A DNA stretch of 64,000 nucleotides from Vespa crabro (taxonomy: Eukaryota; Arthropoda; Insecta; Hymenoptera; Vespidae): positions 4,604,003-4,668,002 of the forward strand of contig NC_060974.1 in the NCBI RefSeq assembly GCF_910589235.1, in the 5' to 3' direction. Shown here one piece after another: positions 26,401 to 37,794 of this stretch (positions within the stretch are counted from its first letter, which is position 1; every line of letters starts with the position of its first letter). A program made the translations under genes and the position numbers. The notes under the pieces are model-generated. The model worked only from the letters and a program-made list of their open reading frames with translations. It searched no databases and had not been told where the DNA came from.

Positions 26401-28832
26401 GTAGCAAACCTATATTCAAAGGTTAGATAGATGGTTTATTGCAGTTCAAGTCCACGTATAAAGGATCACGTAAATTCAAAGCGATAACAAAAGAAGTTTT
26501 CTTATTCCGTTGTCCTTATTCTTTCGAATCGTTTTATCTTTTTCGACAATTTCTCAATGAGTTCTCCCTTTCAAATATCTTTTTCTATTGTAACAGACGA
26601 AGGGTGATTCTGGTTTCCTTAAAAACCCTTCCAAGAAAGTTGGACCCCAAATGGTTCAACATTGCCCTCCTTTCGTTCCTTTTTCACCTGCCTACCTTTC
26701 ACACACACAAAGCACTCAGAGAGAAAGAGAGAGAAGGAATACGTGACGTATCCTCGTAATTGGGAAATAAATTGTCGTGCGAGTGAACAGAGGAAGACGA
26801 AGTGGGGGTAGATAGATAGGGTAGGTAGGTAGGTTGATGGGTAGGTAGGAAGAAAGGGAAGGAGGGGTTGCCATTCTCGAGAACGTTTATCCAACGAACG
26901 TGTAATAACGAGCGGCTGAAAGTCCGAGAATGAGAAGGAGAAGGACAACGAAAAGAGAAGTATGTAAACGAGCGCATTCTGAGAATGTATAGGTACATAC
27001 GTGTACAACTTTCCGTCTGTATGTCTGTCTGTCACTATATCCATGTCCTAATGTATGTGTGCGGTCTGTGTATATGTGTGTTATACGAAAGTATAAATAA
27101 TTCATGACGTAGTAACGGTGGCGATGCAAATGAAGGAAAATGATGTGCTGCTGGCCCCTACGATCTTCGAGGAACCAACCACGAATGTAACGTCGTACCT
27201 CCTGCCATCTCTCTCGAGATGGCCTTCGATAAAATATTTTTTCTTCGAGTGACTATTGAAAATCTTTCAAAGTCATTTTTACGAGAAAGGGCGAATTAGT
27301 TTTTGTTTTTTCCTTTTTCTTTTATATCTTGAAAATTAATGTTCCCTAATTATAAATGTAATACCAATATAAATGGTATAGCTAATATATTATTTTATCA
27401 ATAGTAATTTAAATCATATTTAAGTACATAATTTTTTATATATTATATATAATAATATACATCTGTATGTATTATAAATAGCTACTATATGTGACCATTC
27501 GCTATACAATTTTATATTTGTATTATATTATCAGCTGTTTACAGCTAATAACTTGACTGTTCTAATATAAATTGTATTATAAATTTTGTATTAAAATACT
27601 TTTTGTTAAACACAAAGAAAAATTATATGATAGGTGGTTAAACAGCTGTTACTGCCGTATTTCGTAGAAGGCCAGATTAATGATCTTCTTCCAAAAAGCT
27701 GGCCCTACTTAAAACTCTAACTTCTATCGTAAATCTTAAAGTTGGCTTTAAGAGTCACCGAGGATAGGTCAAGTTTCACGTCAATTAACGAAAGACAAAT
27801 TCATCCCGATAGTATATCCTCGTCTTACAAGTTATACCTTCGTCTTGTTTCTTTCTTTTTTTTTTCTTTTTTTTTTTTTTCTTTTTTTTTTTTCTTCGAC
27901 ACGAAAATCTCTTACACAATCGCCATTTTGAAAGGCATTAGATAGAAATCGAACTTGTTTCATTTCGTTTAAAGTTCTACTTAAAGGCTGTTATCCGATT
28001 GTAAAATGTAATTTATCTAACAAATATTATCAACGATCAACAAAATTGTACACACATCGTTACATTTACATATACCATTATTCCATGATAAACGATTGAA
28101 AGTATTACTTCTATTTCTTTCTCTCTTTTTTTGCTTTTCTTACGAATAGTTCAAGTCTCAGCAGGTATTATCTTTCAATTCGATGAGACGAAGCGCGTGA
28201 CGAGGAACGAAAATACGGAAAAGTCAGCAGATCTTTTTCTTTCTTTCTCTCTTTTCTACTTTTTGCTGACTGGGCAACGACGTTACATACACGCAAAAAG
28301 AAGAGAAGGAGGAAGAAGATGCTCGAGGAATATAGCGAGGAGCTTTGTCAGCACAACTTTGCTCTTGCTTTTTCTCTTAATTCTTTCTCTATCTGTTTCT
28401 CTCTCTTTCTTTCTCATATTTTCAATATTTCTTATGAAATTCAATACTATTTCATTTTAAATGCAAAAAATAAGAATAGAAACAAAGAGAAAGAGAGAGA
28501 AAGAGAGAATGTTTCTTTCGCAAAAAGTTTTGTTTATTATAAAATCATTTATCGTACGTGCCATTTTATTCGTCGAAACAAAACGAACAGACGCGAGTTT
28601 AATAAAAAATCCGTCTTTCTAAGCGATTAGACGCGTGTAAATACCAGTCGTTCTTTTTATCGTTAATAGACTATCTACTCAGCTGTAAAGAGTGTGTGTG
28701 TGTGTGAAAGAGAGAGAGAGAGAAAGAGACGAATGCGGCCCAATTCCACTCGTTCCTCGTTTCTTATCGCATATTATCGTATTCACTATCTGTTTGCCGT
28801 GACAATAATACGTTTAACTCTGCGATATACGT

Positions 28833-28883
<51 letters not shown>

Positions 28884-31680
28884 GTGCTTGTACATATATA
28901 TACACGTAACATCCATACACACATATATATATGATATATTCATATATAGCGATAAAGTATCGCAGCTTAGCTTCATTTTTGCAGTTTAGTGACGAATATA
29001 TAGGACACCTGTTTTGTCTTTCATTTCTTTTATTTTCTTTTTACTTTTTTATCATTATAATTATCACTTTTTATGCTTTTCTTTTTTGTCATTTAAATTC
29101 CTTAGTCTTTTTCCTCGAAGAGAAAAATTCATGGAAGAGGAAATTCTTCCTATTCGTAATCTAAGAAACAAGTGAACGAACGGGTATATATATATATATA
29201 AATACGTATTCAAGGATGGCAAGAACAAGATCGCAAAATACGTTTCTTATAACACGAGCGACTTATGCGAAGCAGTTGCGAAGGTATGCATAATTAATAT
29301 CTCTCTTACGTCTTATTATCCGCGCTTTTCGCTGATTATCACTAGCGATATCGCACTGCACGTTGTTCTAGATTTTCTCGTCCGAACGTCTACGTACTTC
29401 CCTTTTAAAAGTATACCGTTAATCATCCTATTGTATCGAATTTCCTTTTACAGTTTTTTCTCCTTCTTTTTCCTTTCTTTTTTCTTTTTTCTTCTTCTAT
29501 ATGATAGAAAGTATTATATTAAAAACGATTACGATTGAAAGGATAAAATAGAAATTCAAATATTTCCGTCTATAAGAATTTAAAACAATTACAATTAAAT
29601 AATAAATTAGAAATATGAAAAATAATTCTCACGAGTTAAAATACCATTTTGATAATTTTGTATTAGTCAATCTCTCTTTCTTTCTCTTTCTATATAAGAA
29701 TCGATTTGCGATTTAAAGAAAAGAAATGTCATTGGAAGGAGGTTCGAAAGTGATCGATGATCGCCGATTATATATATATATATATCGTTGTTTACTCGAT
29801 AGCAACAAAGGGAATTGCGAGAAGTTGAGACGATGTATCGCGTTTCTACAATATCGCTTGCGATCTCTATGTCACATTGCGAGTGTACGTGCACGCCTGG
29901 CAGAAAGGCTTGGATCCGGTTATAAATCAGTACGATAACGGCTGGGTCTCTACCGCTCTTATTACTCGCGATAAAGGCTTGTTTCCCTATCGGCAAATAA
30001 AGCTTTTATCTCGCTTTCCAATAACGCGAAGCCTCCGCCGTTCGATGACCGATTAATCGAAATTCTGATCTCTATTCGTCGTTTGAATGAAGGATTTTTG
30101 TCGTTAGATTTTTTTTTCCCCCATATTACCGATTCATCATACTCCTCAGAAAAAGAATGAAACTTTCTGCTTTGGCAGATAACATAATTAAAAAAAAAAA
30201 TAAAAAAAAAAAAAAAGAAAAGAGTTCAACTATCGTTGTTTAAAAAAACAAAGATGAAAGAAAGAACTTTGTTCAGTTGCTTTTCATTTAATACCCATAA
30301 TCGGTCGATAATACAATTTTCTTCATAAAATATAGATCTTGCATCGATCGTGAAACATTTGTTGTTCGATTAATGCGAAGTAAAATAAAAGAAAAATTAA
30401 TATCGTAGAATGTTCAGTCGTACTTCTAATCTAAAAATATTTTTCAATGGTAACTTCTGATTTCGTCGAAATCAGTTTTATAACGAGATATGCGAATCGT
30501 TTCCTCCTCTTTTCTCCTTCTCCTCCCCTGTCTTTCCCCCACCGCTTAACAGGTCTATAAAAATTCCTTGATATTTGAATCGTTGGATCGTGTCACGAGC
30601 ATTTAACCGTCATATACCGTATATAGTCAGTCGTATGATTACGAGGCACTCGAGGACTTTACTCGAATGACTCAGATCGACTGGTCTCGGAGTAATCGAT
30701 GCCGAACGAGTTGTGCTTTACCCTTTTCCTCCACTCCTAGTATTTCGCAGTCGAATTCATAAAAAGCGGTATAAAGAGAAATAAAAAGAGAGATAAAGAG
30801 AAAGAGAATAAACTCAGTTGAGAGTCATTATTTATCAACCGGAAGCGTCCGTTCCCGCGAGGGTATATATCCTCTCTGATGAATATAAAAGAAGAAGAAG
30901 AAGAAAAAGAAAAAAAATTCTATTTTTGACCTCGCTGAGAAGAAGAAGAAGAAGAAGAGGAGAGGAGGAGGATAGGAGAAAAATGCGACCGACATTAATG
31001 TTAATTAAGTGAGAACTATTTTTCTATGTAATCGACTAGATACATCTTCTTCCGCTTCGTTCGGCAGCATTAACGAGCACCTTATATAGCCTTCTTTGTG
31101 TTCGGACTCTTTTTCAGCCTGGAGAGCTCGGAATTTTTTTTTCTTTTTTTTTTTCCCCCTTTTTTTTCATCGTCTCTCTTTCTCTTTTTCTCTGTGTGCG
31201 TGTGGATGGATGTGTGTATATGGCATTCGAGCACTCATGTATTTACTTATCTCTACATAGTATTCAACGATGATGAACGATGACGCGGCAGCGAGGTAAA
31301 CAAAACGTGGGTTGACACTCGCGGTTCGATTAGCATAGTAAGCCTTCGTTGAGGTTATAATTAGATTTACGCTTTTGTATAAGCGTAAGTCGAGAGCATC
31401 CTTCGCATGCTGTTTTTCTCTTCGAGCTTTTCTTAACAATTAGTAGCCGTCGTTTCCTCCCTTTTCCCTCTAGAAATTCTCTTCGACCTTGAAACGTGAA
31501 AAATTAGCATGGCGTTTCTAACGTCCAAACGCGTTAAAATAGCGCGCCCAAAAAGGTACGTTCACCTGTAAAATTCAAAGTTACCACGAAGTCCTTGAAT
31601 TCGTGCGGTCGCTCGTTTGCATAATCTTTTCTTATGAGGAGCGATAACTATGCGAAAAGAATAAAACGTGTGAGAATGTT

Positions 31681-31723
<43 letters not shown>

Positions 31724-34700
31724 CACAGAGTTCTCGTTAATCTCTTTTTTTTTTAACTCGTTGCGAGCGCCTTGCGCAAGAGGAAAACGGGTTTTGCACA
31801 TATTATAGATGGGGGCATATTAAAGAACTTAACGACATGATGACACGTGTACACTTATACGAACACATAGTACGTGTCTAAAGTTCCAAGTTTCTTAAGG
31901 CATAACGTAGAAGAATGTGGATAAAATCGGCATATAAATTGATCTTCGATCGATCAGCAGAGTAGTTAATAGTATTATCAATCGGTAACGTTTTGAAGGA
32001 ACGAATCGTCTCGTCTAACCACGTAAATCGCTTTTGCCAATGAAGATGAAAGTGATTGGCAGTATTGATTGAAGTAGGTGTCTTATATTCCGCAGAGAAA
32101 CTTGCAGTCGGCCTCGATGGCGTGGAACACTTTCATACCACTCCCACCACACGGAAGTAGAAGCCACGGCGGTCCGCATTCGGGAATGACGGCTCACGCC
32201 GGTCACCATCATCCTGGTGGTCCCGGTGCGACTGCGGCGCATCCGGTAACGGTGGCGCAACAGCAACAACGTGAACGCGAGGAACGCGAAGCGAGAGAAC
32301 GAGAACGAGATGCGAGGGAAAGGGAACGGGAAAGGGAGCACCTGGTGGTCGCTGAGAGATTGCACAGGCAAGCCGAGGCTAGAGATCACGTGGCTGCTCA
32401 ACAAAGGGCGGCTTATTATGCTGCCACAGCACCACCGGCTCAACAGGTACTTTTTAAATCTCCTTCTTTCACTTCTTCCCCCCCCCCCTTGTATTTAATC
32501 CTTTGAAAATGTCTAATCCATCTTTTGATGGCATTTGTAATTGCTTTTCTATATTGTTTAGGTGTCCCGACCATCAAGCGTACCTGGAAAAGTCGAATAC
32601 CCACCACCACCGGCACATTCTAGGACATCGAAGTCATCGTTGCCGGTCGGTAGTCTTCACGAAAAAGCACCGTCAGTGGTGGGTCCATCGCACAGTTCGC
32701 TTCCAAAGGCTGAACCTAACGTGAGCCTCTTCAGTTATTCCACGTATCAGCCGCAGCCGTCGTATATGCACGATATCAAGGTAAAGAGCGAACAGCTCGG
32801 ACAATCGGCGCACAAAACGTTACCGAGCAAAAGTGGCTTGGCTGGAGGACTCGAAAGGGATCATCATGGTAGGGAGGTATTGCAAAATGCACCTTCTTTG
32901 TTATCCGATCACAAGAGTTCCGTTATCGTGAAGAACGAAGGCAGAGAGTTACCGAAGGGTCCGCCACCGCAACAACACTCGCCGAGTCCGAAGATGATGC
33001 CGTACATGAACGTTCAGCCGGTAACACCGCAGCACAAGCAGGCTACTTACGAGTATAGGAGTCCAACGCAAAGTCCTCATCATCTTCATCATCTCGACGG
33101 CTTGCAAGGGGCAAAGAGCATACCGCAAAGCCACCACAGAAGTGGGAGTAGCGGGGGAGGTTCTACGACGACGTCACAACTACCAAGCTCTCACGGTCAT
33201 CCACCACCACCACCACCACATTCGCACAATCGACAGTCACCTCATGCTCAACATCCTCATCAACCGGCCCACCCATCCCCGCCAGAGCCGCGTTATTTGA
33301 GCAGGTCCGAGCCTGGTCTACCTTACGCGACATCGAAATCGTCCTATCCTTATCCGCATCCTCACCCACCGACGGCTTCGCCGACTTCGCATTATGCCAC
33401 TCCTACGGCCGTCTCGAAGCCAAAAGTCAGCAGTCCGGCGCCACCGCATATATACGGCAAGCCAAATTCCGGTATAATGACCGGTACGCCAGTTTGCAGG
33501 GCTTCGGAGCCCGCAGTCGCGGCACCGATACCTTTAACGTCGAAGGCCGGTAGCTCGCCTTACCAGCAAGTGCCTCATCACCATGGAGCGCCGCCACCTC
33601 CTTTACCACCACCGGCTCACAGTAGCAGATCCGTATACGATAATAGGGGTTTCGCTGGCTCTATGCCAGCCGCTAAACTACCACCACCACCTCTTCATGG
33701 ATCACCACCTACGGCCGCTTCGGCGCCCCTTTCGAGGCCAATAGTTCATCCTGCCCATCACGGTAGCCCTCATCAACAGCCCGGTCAAACGTTGCAACAC
33801 GCTCAACCGCAGATTGCCGCTTCAAACTTCCAAACTCAACCTCTAGATCTTGGAGTGGAAAGATCTGGTTCACCTAAGAGAAAAGCTCCAACGCCACTTT
33901 CCTGCGATAATGTTAGCGGACAGCCGGTTTCCTTGGAGGTCTGTAAGAAACGACGAACGGAAGAACCACAACCATTGTCCCTCCAATGCGTTGGCCCGCC
34001 CGTTTTGTCTAGGGTGAGCGAACCTAGTCCTCTCATTGCTTCGGCCGCAACTTCTATCACGACTGTCGTTAATACTGCGGCGTTGTTGTCACAACCGAGC
34101 GACACCACCCAGTCTTCTCAAGAACGTACGGTTGCGGCCGAGAGTCCGGCTCCTAGAACAGCGAGCGGTGATGGCTCAGTTCGGCCAGCCAGTGCCGGCA
34201 GCGTTAGCTCTTTTAATCCTACTAACGTTAGTGCGGCACCGAGTCCAGCACCTATACCAAGTCCGGCGCCATCAATGGCACCTAGTCCGGCACCGAGCGC
34301 TCCTGGTACACCTGCCAAAACTAATCCTACCACGGTCGATAGCGAAAAATCGGAAAGTCCGGCCCCCAGACCACCTAGCAGTACTAGCTATCCTGTTCAT
34401 AAATTGAAAAAGGCTTGGCTTCAAAGGCATTCGGGCGAAGATGGCACGGAGGATACCACAGGCATGGTTGGAAGTGGTTCCTGTGTTACGTTACCTCTCA
34501 ATATTTCTCAAGTACCATCGCAGCCACTCAATAACAAAGAACGCGAGCCAAGCTCGAATTCTAGTAGTACGACAACGACGACTTGTTTACCGAGCGCCGT
34601 TAATTCCATTTACAATATCGGTAGTATGGCAGTGAACAGCATCAACAAGAGCAAAGTCACTGCAAAAGGAAGTCGTAAGACAACGAATAAGGAACCTCTT

Positions 34701-37700
34701 AATGGTCACGCCACGGATACGAAGAATCTTCAAGAGGACTCATCCAGCAGCGACCCTGAACGAAAGTCGCCGCCGAAAAGAAAACCACCCAAGGTATCTA
34801 TCATCTTTATGTTGCTTTTTTTTTTTTTTTCTCGAATAATGGTTGTTGCTAAAACGTATGCCTTTTCAAGTACATTTTATTATAATTATTATGTTTTATT
34901 ATGTATTAGCATGGATTTGTATAAGTTTCGTGGAACTTTGTTTTGTAGACGTATTTTATCAGATATATTTTAAAAAAATATTTTATACAAGTGGTGCATG
35001 ATTAGATTTTACATATTAAAAAAAGAAAAAGAAAATTAGTTGATAAAAGTTTTTATTACGTGGAATTTACAAGTTTCATTAGATTAGCCTCATTAAAACT
35101 TTTTTCTATATAATTGTCGCAATGCGAAATCGAAAGTTTTATATTTCGTAAAGCGGAAAAATAGATCGCCGGAAGATCCGACGTTACGTTTAAACTAACC
35201 GCTATTTTCGCGCCATACTAGACGCCATTTTCTTGTGGAGCTCAGTGGCGTACGTGATCTTCGAGCAGTAAAAGTGGCCTTTGTTGATTAGAGTGTAATT
35301 GATAAAGAAAGTGATATTAAAATAGTTCACAGTGCTGTTAATTATTGTTGATAACGCACTATGTATAATTTTCTTTATAAATAAATATGGTAATCTATTA
35401 AAATACATTAAATTATAACACTAACGTCTATAGACACTATACTTAACCTCTATCGCGGAACGTGTTCGATTTTACGCTATACTTTTTCCGTATTTCTTAC
35501 TTGAATATAATAACAAAACATGATTACTATTGAAATTTATTATCTGAAATTATGTTTCATATATATTTTTGGGTAAAAATGAATTGATATTTTTCAAAAT
35601 TTATACACGTTAATGAATGAGTAGAAGATAAATGTTCGCGCGTGCATCGTGAACTCTCTCTCTCTCTCTCTCTTCCTTTATCTTCTTTTGTATGTTTTTA
35701 TTAGATCATTTATTAGCCATTTGAATGATTTTCTATAAAATATTGATTGTATTTAGTGGCTTCACATAATTGCAGCTACGAAAGCATGAACTTCCTGACT
35801 ACTTAATAATCTGTGCCCTGTGGTAGGTAAAACGAAAGAAGGGAGCTGCACGGAGGCAACAAACTGCCGCAGAAGATCAGCGGAGACACAAAGAAGAAAA
35901 ACAAAGCGTAGGGGCTGGAGCAGGAAGTGAGTCTAGCAACGAAAGCGAAGCTGGATCTGCTAGTGACACCAGTGAACAATTGGGAGTTCATCCTCCTCCG
36001 AGAGCACGACATACCACGGCCAATTCCAACAATTCCTCGGGAAACGGTTAGTTGACGTAGCTTGTTGTAAATGGACTTCCCATCAGGTGAACTAACTATT
36101 CACTTGCAGGGTAAGTGATACGCGTTTCATGATCATACAATTTATTCCTTTCTTTAAAGCTGTATGGGAAGTCAAAAATAAGAAGCAAAATATTTACGTT
36201 TTCAATTTTGGTAATTCAATCGCATATTTATACGCTCTACCAGTAGTTTGCTAATATGTTTTTCCTGACATCAGTCCGATGTGTCTTTCTCACTCTCTCT
36301 CCCTCCCTCCCTCCCTCCCTCTCTCTCTCTCTCTCTACGTACACACATGATGAAAATTAAAAGTTGATAACCGTGATATACAAATATATATTACAAAGAG
36401 AGCTTTTTAACACTGATATTGTACAATATTATTTAATATGATTTATTTTTCTTCTGATATACGTATTAATAAATCATTACCGTCATTGTTTTCTGCATAG
36501 GAAATAATAAAGACCTCAGAAAAAGAGGCAGAAAACCAAAGACTACTAAAGGTAACGATGCTGGAGGAGAAGATCAACAACCTCGTCAAAAAAAAGAACG
36601 TAGAGATGAGAGCACAAGTGGTGGTAACAGTGGACCTGGAGGAAGTGGTGGAAGGGGAGATCCCTTTCGAAGACCAGCTGTGTCACAGTTAAAGAAGACA
36701 GGTGAAAGCTGGTTACAAGATGACGTTTGTTTCTACGCTGCTCCAAAATTAGCGAAGTGTCGTGAATGCCGGCATGCTCTAACTAACGGCCTTAAAAATC
36801 TTCCTCAAAATGTCTTCTGTAGATTTTACGCATTTCGCAGATTACGATACACAAAAAATGGACAATTGGCTATAGCAGGATTTAGTGATCCGCATAAAGA
36901 TACTTCTGAGGTAAATTTTTTATATCATTAATTTTACTTTTACATTTAAGTGGACTTTCTGAAAATTTTTATTCATCATCCTTCTGCAGGAGTGTGATTG
37001 ATAACGGATACCACTGTGCTGTTGCAGGAAGATCTACGCCTATGGTTGCCGGGAAAAAATATTCAGGACTCGGACGATAAAGAAGAAAAATTTGAAAAGG
37101 ATGAAAAAGATAAAGTAGAGAAAGTGATCAAGGGAGATTTAGATTTAGAGACAGCACATAGACTTCTTCGACAAGTTGGAGATCAATTTTGTGATCTTTT
37201 ACATCAAGAGAAGGATGCGCTTCAGGAACACATGGCAGAAGGTTAATATTATTGTACAAATACGTTATGTGAAAATATATTATATGACAAGATATAATAA
37301 TACAAATATATTTATATAACAAGATAAATTAATTTATATATAAAAGAAAAGTTTCACGCAGCAAACAACACATTTGCATGATATTGTTGTGTTTTACGTA
37401 TATTATGTTAGATCTTATTAAAAACTTTTTTTTTTTTTCTTTTTTTCTTTTTTTCCCCCCGAATATTCTTTTTTATATACTTGCGTATATTTTTTTATTT
37501 AGCAATCATATATATGACAAAGCATTACAAAGAATTATTAATTTTAATTTGTTCGCATGTTTACACGCTTTATGTATTCGTTGTTTATTTTACTCTTCAT
37601 AGTGAGTTCGGGAATTACAGACGGAATAGTAGCATGGAAACGAGTACTGCCAGGCGTACGAGAATTGTGTGATGTATGCGAAACGACACTTTTCAATTAC

Positions 37701-37753
37701 CATTGGGCTTGTAGAAAATGTGGTTTTGTCGTATGCATCGATTGTTATAAGGT

Positions 37754-37794
<41 letters not shown>

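Larger units (their letters stand above)
20557..32095 (+). other. 11.5-kb Kdm3 intron
   Basis: GTGAGT donor at 20557 and CAG acceptor at 32095. No additional coding exon was recognised. Contents: (CT)n runs near 21118 and 21320, a CG-rich islet at 21640-21860, CCTA repeats at 22441-22484, a 46-base T run, a three-copy diverged tandem repeat at 23500-24530, a CG-rich islet at 24770-24960, several TGACGTAA words at 25.9-27.1 kb, (TA)n at 28837-28881 and (GA)n at 31682-31720. Confidence 0.7.

Noticed and set aside
22441..26850. CCTA and TAGG repeats as interstitial telomere DNA
   Set aside because: The units are four bases (CCTA/TAGG), not the five-base TTAGG of insect telomeres, and they are short and imperfect.
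32015..34333. Several minus-strand frames opposite Kdm3 exons
   Set aside because: They are antisense shadows of the GC-richer coding exons. The plus-strand frame carries the recognised motifs and correct splice phases.
36989..37027. Earlier acceptor (CTGCAG) before Kdm3 exon 37028
   Set aside because: Joining at this acceptor in the required phase reads TGT GAT TGA and stops at once, so the later CAG at 37027 is used.
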